DNA of 64,000 nucleotides from Actinomadura sp. J1-007 (lineage in GTDB: Bacteria > Actinomycetota > Actinomycetes > Streptosporangiales > Streptosporangiaceae), in NCBI RefSeq assembly GCF_009793335.1, contig NZ_WING01000001.1:2852001-2916000 (forward strand), read 5' to 3'. The position numbers and the translations under genes are program-made. Below, piece by piece: positions 45,976-54,713 of this stretch. A model generated the notes under the pieces. It did no database searches and was not told where the DNA came from. It was given only the letters and a program-made list of their open reading frames with translations. How positions within the stretch are numbered: the stretch's first letter is position 1; each line of letters begins with the position of its first letter.

Positions 45976-48006
45976 ATGGCCACCGGCCCCAAGCACGGAG
46001 GCGGCGCGAACGCCGGCGCGACCGGCACGGCCGCGCCCGCCGGAGCAGCCGGCACCGGCCCGAAGCACGGTGAGGCGCCGCCCCGCAAGTCGGGACGGCT
46101 CGGCAAGGTCGTGACGACGATCGTCGTGCTCGGCCTCGCGGGCGGCGGCACGTACCTCTACAAGACGATGTCGGACGGGTCGTCCGACCTGCCCGACGTC
46201 AACGAGGTGTCGGCCGACTCGGCGCGGCAGCAGTCGACGCTGGTCGACCAGGAGGACATGCGGGTCATGACGACCCGCGCCAAGCAGGAGTCCGACCTGG
46301 CGGGCGGCGGCACCGCCGCGCAGCAGGCCCGCTCGCCGCGGCTGCTGACCTCGTCGAACGGCCGGACGCTGATGCTCCCGCAGCGCCGCCAGCCGTACTA
46401 CGTCGCCGAGCTGGAGAAGCTCGGCGGGCAGGACTTCCAGAAGCAGAGCGACGGGTCGTACCTGCTCAGCGTCAACATCATGGTCGGCGCGGGCGGCAAG
46501 CTGATCCTCCAGAGCTCGACCGGCCCGCTGACGATCCGGATGCGCAGCGTCCCGGGGGCGTTCGCCTCGATCGTCAGCGCCGGCGGCACCGTCAAGATCA
46601 ACGGGTCGGCGCAGAACCCTGTGCGGTTCACCAGCTGGAACGAGGACACCCGCAAGCCCGACACGCAGGTGTCCGACGGCCGCGCCTACATCCGCGCGAT
46701 CGGCGGCGAGTTCACCATGAAGTACACCCAGGTCTCCAACCTGGGGTTCTGGAGCGGGCGCACCGGCGGCGTCGCGCTGACCGGCTCGGACCGCCCGGAC
46801 GCGGCGGCCGAGCGGTCCGCGGGCGGCGCGCCGAACGCGGTGATGCTGCCGAACGGGGGCCGCGAGGCGACCCGCGGCAACCGCGAGGAGGTCGAGGTCA
46901 GCCCCGCCGGGGGCGGCGGCGGTGGCGGCTCGTTCCACGTGCCGGCGGCCAACCTGGTGAGCGGCGCGGTCGACCACTCGACGTTCGACGGCAACGCGTA
47001 CGGCATCTTCGTCACCGCGTCCAACCAGACGCTGCTGACCAACAACGCGATCCGCAACAGCCTGGTGCACGGGGTGCTGCTGCACCGGTTCGCCAAGAAC
47101 GCGACGATCGAGAACACGACGGTCACCCGTTCGCGCGGCGACGGTTTCGTGCTGTCGCGCGGCACCGAGGGCGTCCGCGTCACCAACTGCGTGGCCGAGT
47201 CGAACGGCGGCAACGGCTTCACGCTGAACGGGCAGGCGCTCGCCGACGGCCCGTCCGCGTCCGGCGAGTCGATCACCAGCTTCGGCGGCAACCTGGTCAG
47301 CAGCAGCGTGGCCAAGAACAACCGCCGGTACGGCGTCGAGCTGCTCGGCGGCGACAACGTCGTCGTGCAGAACAGCCGGATCACCGGCGGCGACATGGGC
47401 ATCGTCGCCCGCGACGACGCCACCCGCGTGCAGATCGCGGGCAACCAGGTGAGCAGGCCGAAGCGGCAGGGCATCGTGCTGCGCGACAACGTCACCGCGG
47501 CGACGCTGTCGGGCAACTTCGTCACCGGCACCGAGACCGCGCTGTACCTGCGCGACTCCAACGGGACGCTGAGCGGCAACACGGTGCAGTCGGCCAAGCG
47601 GCACGGCCTGACGCTGCGCGGCAACGTCAACGCGACCAACCTCACGGGCAACACCCTGAGCGGCGCGGGCCCGAGCGCGATGGACGTCGACCGCGCCACC
47701 GGCAAGTGGCAGAACGTGGGCAACAACACCAAGGGCTGGCACAAGACCGCGGGCTTCTGGACCTGGATGAAGCGGGTCTTCAAGCCGATGAACGTGATCT
47801 GGGCCAGCGTGTTCCTCCTGGTGGCGGTGTCGATGTTCCGGTCCAGGGGGGCGGGGCTGCGGATCGGGCGGCGCGGCGCGCACCCGTACGAGCACCAGGA
47901 CAAGCTCGAAGAGCGCCCGGTGCGGCTGCTGCGCCGTGCCACTACCGTCCCGCAGCAGGGCTCCCAGCACGGCGGGGAACGGGTGGGCGCGCGCGCCGGC
48001 CGTTAG
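45976..48006 (+). CDS. Membrane parallel beta-helix protein A2, paralogue of A1
   Basis: A 676-residue protein from ATG 45976, directly after A1. It has an N-terminal cytoplasmic head, a membrane helix at about 45-62, the same VDQEDMRVMTTRAKQE block, and a beta-helix with SNLGFWSGRTGGVALTGSDR and GPSASGESITSFGGN. A second helix (about 605-621, MNVIWASVFLLVAVSMF) leads to GLRIGRRGAHPYEHQ, matching the end of A1. It lacks the long Pro-rich tail. Synteny and shared blocks show a tandem duplication; the differing N-termini suggest distinct roles. Confidence 0.85.
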   Translation: MATGPKHGGGANAGATGTAAPAGAAGTGPKHGEAPPRKSGRLGKVVTTIVVLGLAGGGTYLYKTMSDGSSDLPDVNEVSADSARQQSTLVDQEDMRVMTTRAKQESDLAGGGTAAQQARSPRLLTSSNGRTLMLPQRRQPYYVAELEKLGGQDFQKQSDGSYLLSVNIMVGAGGKLILQSSTGPLTIRMRSVPGAFASIVSAGGTVKINGSAQNPVRFTSWNEDTRKPDTQVSDGRAYIRAIGGEFTMKYTQVSNLGFWSGRTGGVALTGSDRPDAAAERSAGGAPNAVMLPNGGREATRGNREEVEVSPAGGGGGGGSFHVPAANLVSGAVDHSTFDGNAYGIFVTASNQTLLTNNAIRNSLVHGVLLHRFAKNATIENTTVTRSRGDGFVLSRGTEGVRVTNCVAESNGGNGFTLNGQALADGPSASGESITSFGGNLVSSSVAKNNRRYGVELLGGDNVVVQNSRITGGDMGIVARDDATRVQIAGNQVSRPKRQGIVLRDNVTAATLSGNFVTGTETALYLRDSNGTLSGNTVQSAKRHGLTLRGNVNATNLTGNTLSGAGPSAMDVDRATGKWQNVGNNTKGWHKTAGFWTWMKRVFKPMNVIWASVFLLVAVSMFRSRGAGLRIGRRGAHPYEHQDKLEERPVRLLRRATTVPQQGSQHGGERVGARAGR

Positions 48007-48075
48007 CCGTGCCGGGCGCGGGCAGTCGGTCGCACGAGCGGTCGCACCAGAGGTCAGCCAAGGAGTAGTTCAGCA

Positions 48076-49236
48076 ATGACGATCAAGATCGACGTGAAGT
48101 TCCTCGTGGGCCTTTTGGTCGGCGCGGTGGTCGTGGGAGGGCTGGTCTTCCTGTTCGTCGGCGGAGGCGACGACGACGACGACGGCAAGACCAAGGACGT
48201 GGCGGGCAACGGCCCGGCCGCGGGCGCCGGCTCGGCGCCGGGGGCCGGCGAGGAGACCGGCGGCGACGAGGGCGACGGCGGCGGCAAGGGCGGCGGCGCG
48301 CAGCCCGGCGCGGCGCCCGCGCTGCCGGTGCCCGAGGGCGCGGGCAAGGTCGAGTGCCCGAAGCCGACCAAGACGGTCGGCAGCGCGCAGGAGCTGGAGC
48401 AGGCCGTCAAGGGCGCCCAGGCCGGCGACGTCATCAAGATGAACCCCGGCAAGTACGAGGGCAAGTTCGTCGCGACGGCGTCGGGGACGGCGCAGCAGCC
48501 GATCTACCTGTGCGGCGACAAGGGCGCGATCCTCGACGGCGGCGGCCCGAAGAAGGGCTACGCGTTCCACCTCAACAAGGCCAACTACTGGCGGCTCATC
48601 GGCTTCACGGTGCAGAACAGCCAGAAGGGCGTGATGGCCGACACCAGCAACGGGTCCATGGTGCAGGGCCTGGAGGTGCACGACATCGGGGACGAGGCCA
48701 TCCACTTCCGCAACTTCTCCACCGGCAACACCGTCCAGTACAACAAGATCTACAACACCGGGCTGCGCCGCGAGAAGTTCGGCGAGGGCGTCTACCTCGG
48801 CACTGCGGAGTCGAACTGGCAGAAGATCTCCGGCGGCAAGCCGGACAAGAGCGACAACAACGTCGTGCGCGGCAACGTGATCCGCGCGACCGCCGAGGCC
48901 ATCGACATCAAGGAGGGCACCACCGGCGGCAAGATCATCGGGAACGTGTTCGACGGGTCGGCGACCGGCGGCGACAAGCACAACGACTCGTGGGTGGACG
49001 TCAAGGGCAACAACTACGTCCTTGAGGGCAACAAGGGCACCAAGACCCCGATGGACGGCTTCCAGGTCCACGAGATCCAGGCCGGCTGGGGCAAGGGCAA
49101 CGTGTTCAAGGGCAACACCATCGACCTCGCCGGGGGCAAGGGGGTCGGCATCAACGACACCAAGGGCGGCAACACGATCGGCTGCGACAACAAGGTGCAG
49201 GGCGGTCAGCTGACCTCGAAGGGCAAGTGCGGCTAG
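48076..49236 (+). CDS. Membrane-anchored parallel beta-helix protein B1 (polysaccharide lyase-like)
   Basis: A 386-residue protein from ATG 48076. A membrane anchor (about 9-28) and an acidic/Gly linker lead to a compact beta-helix of about 290 residues. It begins AQELEQAVKGAQAGDVIKMNPGKYEGKF, the usual opening of lyase-type helices (PL6/PL9 or DUF1565-like), and continues with WRLIGFTVQNSQKGVM, IGDEAIHFRNFSTGNTVQYN and EAIDIKEGTTGGKIIGNVF. Six cysteines could form disulphides outside the cell. Catalytic residues cannot be assigned by eye. A paralogue follows. Confidence 0.86.
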   Translation: MTIKIDVKFLVGLLVGAVVVGGLVFLFVGGGDDDDDGKTKDVAGNGPAAGAGSAPGAGEETGGDEGDGGGKGGGAQPGAAPALPVPEGAGKVECPKPTKTVGSAQELEQAVKGAQAGDVIKMNPGKYEGKFVATASGTAQQPIYLCGDKGAILDGGGPKKGYAFHLNKANYWRLIGFTVQNSQKGVMADTSNGSMVQGLEVHDIGDEAIHFRNFSTGNTVQYNKIYNTGLRREKFGEGVYLGTAESNWQKISGGKPDKSDNNVVRGNVIRATAEAIDIKEGTTGGKIIGNVFDGSATGGDKHNDSWVDVKGNNYVLEGNKGTKTPMDGFQVHEIQAGWGKGNVFKGNTIDLAGGKGVGINDTKGGNTIGCDNKVQGGQLTSKGKCG

Positions 49237-49251
49237 GCGGCTAGGGGGACC

Positions 49252-50400
49252 GTGAAGATCGATCTGAAGTTCGCCGGGCTGCTGGTCGCGGGGGCCGTCG
49301 CCACGAGCGCGGTCGTGCTCGTGACCACCGGCGGCGACGACGACGGGCCGAGCGAACCGGCGGCGGGGAGCGACCCGTTCGCCGCGCCGTCCGGCCCCGC
49401 CGTTCCGGCGCCCGCGCCGGGACGGGGGGCCGGGGCCGCGCCGAGCAACGGCGCGGGCGGCGGGGCGGGCGCGCAGCAGCCGCAGAACCTGCCGCTGCCC
49501 GAGCCGAGGCGCGTGGCGTGCCCGCGGCCGACCGCGACCGTGCGGAACGCGACCGAGTTGCAGGGCAGGCTCACCGTCGCCGAGCCCGGCGAGGTGATCC
49601 GGCTCGCCCCGGGTACGTACCGGGGGCAGTTCACCACGCAGAAGTCGGGCGCGCCCGACAAGCCGATCTTCGTCTGCGGCGGCCCGCGCACGGTCCTGGA
49701 CGGCGGGAGCCCGGCCAAGGGCTACGGGTTCCACCTGGACGGCGCGAGCCACTGGCGGCTGATCGGGTTCACCCTCCAGCGCAGCCAGAAGGGGGTGATG
49801 CTGGACGGCTCGAACGGCTCGGTGCTCCAGGGCCTGACCGTCCGCGAGACCGGCGACGAGGCGATCCACCTGCGCCGGTTCAGCACGGGCAACGCCGTCC
49901 AGTTCAACGTCATCTCCGCGACGGGCAGGGGCAACCCGCGGTTCGGCGAGGGGGTGTACCTAGGGTCCTCCCACAACAACTGGGGCGACCTGACCCAGGG
50001 GCAGCCGGACCGCAGCGACAACAACCTCGTGGCGGGCAACCGGATCCAGGCGACCGCCGAGGCGGTCGACATCAAGGAGGGCACGACCGGCGGGCGGCTC
50101 GCCGACAACGTCTTCGACGGGTCGCGGCTGTCCGGCGACAAGGTGAACGACTCGTGGGTGGACGCGAAGGGCAACAACTACGTGATCGAGGGGAACCGCG
50201 GGACCAGGACGGTCAAGGACGGTTTCCAGACCCACGAGGAATACCAGGGGTGGGGCACCGGCAACGTCTTCCGCCGCAACGTGATCGCGCTCGGCGGCGG
50301 CAAGGGCGCCGGGATCGCCCTGTTCTCCGACGGCAACACCGTCGCCTGCGACAACAGGGTCACCGGCGGCCAACTGATCAACAAGGGCAAGTGCTCCTGA
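49252..50400 (+). CDS. Membrane-anchored parallel beta-helix protein B2, paralogue of B1
   Basis: A 382-residue protein from GTG 49252, 15 bases after B1. The same plan is seen: anchor (about 7-27), Ala/Pro/Gly linker, then a beta-helix with ELQGRLTVAEPGEVIRLAPGTYRGQF, WRLIGFTLQRSQKGVML, TGDEAIHLRRFSTGNAVQFN and AVDIKEGTTGGRLADNVFDGS. The ends (GGQLINKGKC, GGQLTSKGKC in B1) are nearly identical. A second tandem duplication inside one operon. Confidence 0.86.
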   Translation: MKIDLKFAGLLVAGAVATSAVVLVTTGGDDDGPSEPAAGSDPFAAPSGPAVPAPAPGRGAGAAPSNGAGGGAGAQQPQNLPLPEPRRVACPRPTATVRNATELQGRLTVAEPGEVIRLAPGTYRGQFTTQKSGAPDKPIFVCGGPRTVLDGGSPAKGYGFHLDGASHWRLIGFTLQRSQKGVMLDGSNGSVLQGLTVRETGDEAIHLRRFSTGNAVQFNVISATGRGNPRFGEGVYLGSSHNNWGDLTQGQPDRSDNNLVAGNRIQATAEAVDIKEGTTGGRLADNVFDGSRLSGDKVNDSWVDAKGNNYVIEGNRGTRTVKDGFQTHEEYQGWGTGNVFRRNVIALGGGKGAGIALFSDGNTVACDNRVTGGQLINKGKCS

Positions 50401-50449
50401 GGGCCTGCGGGAGTCTGATCAATCCGTCACCACTCGACAAGGAGAAGCA

Positions 50450-51781
50450 ATGAACGCGACGGAGTCCCCGAGGCTCACCGTCATCGGCACCGGCTACCTC
50501 GGCGCCACCCACGCGATCTGCATGGCCGTGCTGGGCTACGAGGTGCTCGGCGTCGACGTGGACGAGGGGAAGATCGCCAAACTCGCGTCCGGCGAGGTCC
50601 CGTTCTTCGAGCCGGGCCTGCCCGAACTGCTGGCGAAGGCCCTGGAGTCGGGGCGGCTGCGGTTCACCACGTCGTTCGAGGAGGCCGGCGGGTTCGGCGA
50701 CGTCCACTTCCTGTGCGTCGGGACGCCGCAGCAGCCGGGCTCGGACGCGGCGGACCTGACGTACGTGGACGCGGCGGTGCGCGCTCTCGCCCCGTACCTG
50801 GACCGCCGCGCGCTCGTCGTCGGCAAGTCCACCGTGCCGGTCGGCACCGCCAAGCGGCTCACCGAGGTGATCCAGGACCTCGCGCCCGCCGGGACCGACG
50901 TCGAGCTGGCCTGGAACCCCGAGTTCCTGCGCGAGGGCTTCGCCGTGGACGACACCATGCGGCCCGACCGCATGGTCTTCGGCGTCGCGTCGCAGTGGGC
51001 CGAGGACCGGCTGCGCGCCGCGTTCAAGCCCGTCCTCGACCTCGGCACGCCGGTGGTGCGCACCGACCTCGCCACGGCGGAGCTGGTCAAGGTCGCCGCC
51101 AACTCGTTCCTGGCCACCAAGATCTCCTACATCAACGCGATGGCGGAGGTGTGCGAGGCGGTCGGCGCCGACATCAAGGACCTGGCCGACTCGCTCGCCC
51201 TGGACGACCGGATCGGCGGCAAGTTCCTGAAGCCGGGCCTCGGCTTCGGCGGCGGCTGCCTGCCGAAGGACATCCGGGCGTTCGCGCACCGGGCCGAGGA
51301 GATCGGCGTCGGGCAGGCGGTGTCGTTCCTGCGCGAGGTGGACGACATCAACCGGCGCCGCCGCGCCCGCACCGTGGACCTCGTCCGCGAGCTGCTCGGC
51401 GGGCAGATCTCCGGCAAGCGGATCGCGGCGTGGGGCGCGGCGTTCAAGCCGAACTCCGACGACATCCGCGACGCGCCCGCGCTGGACGTCGCGCGCACCA
51501 TGCACGGGCTCGGCGGGCACGTACGGGTCTTCGACCCCGCCGCGCTCGACAACGCCCGCCGCGCGTTCCCCGAGCTGCGCTACGGCGACAGCGCCCTCGA
51601 CGTCGCCGAGAACGCCGACGTCGTCGTCCTGCTCACCGAGTGGTCGGACTTCCGCGAGATCGACCCGGCCGCGCTCGCCGAGGTCGTCCGGGAGAAGCGG
51701 ATCGTGGACGGCCGCCACGCCCTGGACGCCGAGCGGTGGCGCGCGGCCGGCTGGGAGTACCGCGCCCTGGGCCGTTCCTGA
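50450..51781 (+). CDS. UDP-glucose 6-dehydrogenase / GDP-mannose dehydrogenase family
   Basis: A 443-residue enzyme from ATG 50450 behind AAGGAGAAGCA. The Rossmann start is LTVIGTGYLGATHAICMAVLGYEVLGVD, and the active-site cysteine (about 270) is in FGGGCLPKDIRAF. KSTVPVGTAKRL, WNPEFLREGFAVDD and AWGAAFKPNSDDIRDAPALDVA complete the set. It oxidises a nucleotide sugar twice to a uronate using NAD. Sequence style favours UDP-glucose as substrate, giving UDP-glucuronate, though GDP-mannose cannot be excluded. It supplies the charged sugar for the synthase at the head of this operon. Confidence 0.92.
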   Translation: MNATESPRLTVIGTGYLGATHAICMAVLGYEVLGVDVDEGKIAKLASGEVPFFEPGLPELLAKALESGRLRFTTSFEEAGGFGDVHFLCVGTPQQPGSDAADLTYVDAAVRALAPYLDRRALVVGKSTVPVGTAKRLTEVIQDLAPAGTDVELAWNPEFLREGFAVDDTMRPDRMVFGVASQWAEDRLRAAFKPVLDLGTPVVRTDLATAELVKVAANSFLATKISYINAMAEVCEAVGADIKDLADSLALDDRIGGKFLKPGLGFGGGCLPKDIRAFAHRAEEIGVGQAVSFLREVDDINRRRRARTVDLVRELLGGQISGKRIAAWGAAFKPNSDDIRDAPALDVARTMHGLGGHVRVFDPAALDNARRAFPELRYGDSALDVAENADVVVLLTEWSDFREIDPAALAEVVREKRIVDGRHALDAERWRAAGWEYRALGRS

Positions 51782-51883
51782 GATCGCTCCCTTCGTTCCC
51801 GCCGGCGCCCCCAGGGTGACCGGCGGGAACAACACGGTCCCGGAACGGGTTACGGTGGGCGAGAGGGCCGGATCCGTCCGCCC

Positions 51884-51959
51884 CTCCCGGACGAGGAGTA
51901 CGCGCCGTACCCGGAAAGCCAAGACGACGCGTGGTCGGCAACGTCGTCTCGTCCGGGAG
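51884..51959 (+). promoter_or_regulatory. Guanidine-III riboswitch with RBS-sequestering arm
   Basis: The aptamer (about 51886-51932) reads CCGGACGAGG, GCGCCGTACCCGG, then AAGACGACGCG, nearly the same as the crystallised Thermobifida fusca guanidine-III RNA as I know it. Further on, CTCGTCCGGGAG (51948-51959) is the exact complement of CTCCCGGACGAG (51884-51895) and contains the GGGAG ribosome binding site six bases before the start codon. Without ligand the 12-base pairing would hide the site and disrupt the aptamer. Guanidinium-bound pseudoknot folding would free it, so this should be a translational ON switch. Confidence 0.93.
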
Positions 51960-51965
51960 CATCAC

Positions 51966-52289
51966 ATGGCTTGGATCATCGTCATCGTCGCGGGCCTCTT
52001 CGAGGTCGCGATGGCCCTGTGCCTGAAGGCCAGCAAGGGCTTCTCCGAGGTCGTCCCGTCCGCCGGGTTCCTCGTCTTCGCCGTCACCAGCTTCGGGCTG
52101 CTCACCTACGCCCTGAAGTCGCTGGACGTCGGCACCGCGTACGCCGTGTGGGTCGGCATCGGCGCGGTCGGCACGGCCGCCCTCGGCATGCTGTTCATGG
52201 GCGACCAGGTCAGCGCCCTGAAGATCGGCGCCCTGGCGCTGATCGTCATCGGCGTCGTCGGCCTCAACCTCGCCGGCGGCGGCCACTGA
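51966..52289 (+). CDS. sugE: SMR-family guanidinium exporter (SugE/Gdx type)
   Basis: A 107-residue protein from ATG 51966 with four membrane helices. MAWIIVIVAGLFEVAMALCLKAS holds the essential glutamate at about residue 13, and AYAVWVGIGAVGTAALGMLFMGDQ is the Gdx/SugE signature. Gdx proteins export guanidinium by proton antiport as antiparallel dimers. The guanidine-III riboswitch directly upstream makes this assignment strong, over a general drug (EmrE) role. Confidence 0.94.
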   Translation: MAWIIVIVAGLFEVAMALCLKASKGFSEVVPSAGFLVFAVTSFGLLTYALKSLDVGTAYAVWVGIGAVGTAALGMLFMGDQVSALKIGALALIVIGVVGLNLAGGGH

Positions 52290-52387
52290 TCCCCATTCCC
52301 GGGGATTTTCCCGGCAAGGGAACGTAGCCTCCCGTATGGGCGTCTATCGCCAGTGGGCGGTACTTCACACGGGAGGGGCCGAGGGCC

Positions 52388-53173
52388 GTGGTCTTCAAGA
52401 AGCTCAAGCAGGCGATGGGGGTCGGGGGACCTTCGATCGAGACGGTGCTGAACGACCCGAACACCACGCCGGGCGGGGTCGTCACCGGCGAGATCACCAT
52501 CATCGGCGGCAAGTTCGACTCCGACATCAAGGCCGTGAACCTGGCGCTGCGCACCCGCGTCGAGGTCGAGTCCGGCGACAACGAGTACAGCTCCAACCTG
52601 GAGTACGCCAAGCTCCCCGTCGCGGGGGCGTTCGACCTCGACGAGGGCGCGCGGCACAGCGTCGGCTTCCAGTTCCAGGTGCCCTGGGAAGCGCCCCTGA
52701 CGCACTTCTACGGGCAGCCGCTGCACGGCACGACGGTCGGCCTCGCCACCGAGCTGGAGGTCGCCGGGGCGGTCGACCCGGGCGACCTCGACCCCATCGC
52801 GGTGCACCCGCTGCCCGCGCAGGAGCGGATCCTGTCGGCGTTCGCCAACCTCGGCTTCCGCTTCCGCAACGCCGACTGCGAGAAGGGCCGCATCTGGGGC
52901 GTCCACCAGGAGCTGCCGTTCTACCAGGAGATCGAGTTCCAGCCCCCGCCTCAGTACGCCCGCGGCATCACCCAGCTCGAGGTGACGTTCGTGTCGTACG
53001 CCCAGTCGATGGAGGTCGTCCTCGAACTCGACAAGCGCGGCGGCGTCTTCACCGAGGGCCACGACGCGTTCAGCCGCTTCACCGTGGACTACGCGACCGC
53101 CGGCCACACCGACTGGGAGCGCCAGCTCGACGGCTTCCTCCAGGACGCCGGCCGCCGCCGCGGCTTCTTCTGA
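52388..53173 (+). CDS. Spo0M-family sporulation control protein
   Basis: A 261-residue protein from GTG 52388 (MVFKKLKQAMGVGGPSIETVL). The N-terminal arrestin-like domain has TPGGVVTGEITIIGG and LRTRVEVESGDNEYSSNLEY, with HSVGFQFQVPWEAPLTHFYGQPLHGTTVGL following. Spo0M affects sporulation and cytoskeletal links in Bacillus; in actinomycetes it is a conserved cytoplasmic protein of unclear role. Full length for the family. Confidence 0.93.
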   Translation: MVFKKLKQAMGVGGPSIETVLNDPNTTPGGVVTGEITIIGGKFDSDIKAVNLALRTRVEVESGDNEYSSNLEYAKLPVAGAFDLDEGARHSVGFQFQVPWEAPLTHFYGQPLHGTTVGLATELEVAGAVDPGDLDPIAVHPLPAQERILSAFANLGFRFRNADCEKGRIWGVHQELPFYQEIEFQPPPQYARGITQLEVTFVSYAQSMEVVLELDKRGGVFTEGHDAFSRFTVDYATAGHTDWERQLDGFLQDAGRRRGFF

Positions 53174-53255
53174 CAGGACCCCGCCGCCGAACGCGTCCGG
53201 GGGGACGCGGACGCGACCTTGATCGGGAACGTTTCTGGCCGTAGAAAGAGTGGTC

Positions 53256-54713
53256 GTGGCACAGCCCCCCGGACTGAACGACGCCGAACGACGCCTCTGG
53301 GCCGCGTTCCCCACGGGGGACGACGTGGTCCTCGGGAGCGATCCGCCCGCCGGCCCCATGCCCGAACGGATCGTCCGCGCCGAGGTGATCGCGCAGCTCA
53401 TGCTCGGCGCGGGCGAGACCCGGCCGGGGTTCGTCCCCGCGGTGCGGCTGCACGGGGCGTACGTCGTCGGGCGGCTCGACGTGTCGGGCGGGACGGTCGA
53501 GTACGAGCTGCGGCTGGAGAAGTGCCGCCTGGTCGAGGGACCGGTGTTCGTCAACGCCGAGACGCGGCAGCTCCGGTTCGCCGACTGCCGGATGCCGGGG
53601 TTCGACGGCGGCGGGCTGCGCGCCGACGGCTACCTCAGCCTGTCCGGGTCGGAGATCGAGGGCGAGGTGCGGCTGCCGCGCGCGCAGCTGACCGGCGGCC
53701 TGCGGATGAACCGGACGAAGGTCACCGTCACCGACCCGGACCGGTGGGCGGTGTTCAGCGGGGGCCTGGTCGTGGAGGTCGGCGCGTTCTTCCACGACGC
53801 CGAGATCACCGGCGGGATGCGGCTGGTCGGGGCGCGGATGAACGGGGGGCTGTTCATGCAGCGCGCCCTGCTGCGCAACCCGGGCCGGATCGCGCTGGAC
53901 GCCGAGAGCATGATCGTGATGAACACCGCGGAGCTGAGCGCGGGGTTCCGCAGCGAGGGCACGGTACGGCTCCGCAACGCCCGCTTCGACGGCATCCTGT
54001 CGTTCTCCAAGGCGACCCTCGACTCCTGCGACCCGGACCGGATGGCGCTGCACGCCAGCCACATCCAGGCGGACGAGCTGATCCTCTGGCCGACGGAGAA
54101 GATCAAGGGGCGGGTGTCGCTGTCGTACTCCCGGATCGCGGTGATCATGGATCATCCGTCGATCTGGCCGGACCGGCTGTGGCTGAACGGCCTGACGTAC
54201 GAGACGCTGCGCGGCGGCGAGTTCGAGGACCGGCTCCGGTGGGTCGACCGCGACGGCGAGTTCCACCTCCAGCCGTACGAGCAGCTCGCCACCTGGTACC
54301 ACGGCATCGGCCACGACGACCTCGCCCGCAAGGTGCAGCTCGCGAAGCTGCGGGCGCGGCGCCGCAAGCTGAACCCGGTCGGCAGGGCGTGGAACCACCT
54401 GCTCGACTGGACGGTCGGGTACGGGTACCGGCCGTGGCTGGCGTTCATGTGGTTCGCGGTGCTGCTCGCGATCGGCACGGTGGTCTTCTCCGTCGACCGG
54501 CCGCACTCGATCAAGCAGGAGGGCGAGCGGCCCGCGTTCCACGCGCTGGTCTACTCGCTCGACCTGCTGATCCCGATCGACACGTTCGGGCAGCAGCAGT
54601 CGTTCGACCCGGGCGGCTGGTCGCGCTGGGTGTCGTACGGGCTGGTCGCGGCGGGCTGGGTGCTCGCGACCGCGCTGCTCGCGGGCGTCACCCGGGTGCT
54701 GCGGCCGAGGTGA
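53256..54713 (+). CDS. Membrane-anchored beta-helix (pentapeptide-like) protein, paralogue 2
   Basis: About 485 residues from GTG 53256 (AAAGAG five bases upstream; GTG 53250 is an alternative). It shares the plan of the protein at 28 kb: LNDAERRLWAAFPTGDDVVLG, RIVRAEVIAQLMLGAGETRPGFVPAVRLHGAYVVG, beta-helix repeats (GSEIEGEVRLPRAQLTGGLRMN), YEQLATWYHGIGHDDLARKVQLAK, VGYGYRPWLAFMWF, and two C-terminal membrane helices around LDLLIPIDTFGQQQ. Function unknown. Confidence 0.85.
   Translation: MAQPPGLNDAERRLWAAFPTGDDVVLGSDPPAGPMPERIVRAEVIAQLMLGAGETRPGFVPAVRLHGAYVVGRLDVSGGTVEYELRLEKCRLVEGPVFVNAETRQLRFADCRMPGFDGGGLRADGYLSLSGSEIEGEVRLPRAQLTGGLRMNRTKVTVTDPDRWAVFSGGLVVEVGAFFHDAEITGGMRLVGARMNGGLFMQRALLRNPGRIALDAESMIVMNTAELSAGFRSEGTVRLRNARFDGILSFSKATLDSCDPDRMALHASHIQADELILWPTEKIKGRVSLSYSRIAVIMDHPSIWPDRLWLNGLTYETLRGGEFEDRLRWVDRDGEFHLQPYEQLATWYHGIGHDDLARKVQLAKLRARRRKLNPVGRAWNHLLDWTVGYGYRPWLAFMWFAVLLAIGTVVFSVDRPHSIKQEGERPAFHALVYSLDLLIPIDTFGQQQSFDPGGWSRWVSYGLVAAGWVLATALLAGVTRVLRPR

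Noticed and set aside
43497..47970. Very long minus-strand frames opposite the beta-helix genes
   Set aside because: Products are low-complexity Arg/Ala/Val-rich shadows. The plus-strand genes have signal peptides, repeats and ribosome sites.
43608..48006. Calling A1/A2 mannuronan C5-epimerases outright
   Set aside because: The beta-helix pattern fits, but the AlgG catalytic DPHD motif is not present, so only the fold is claimed.
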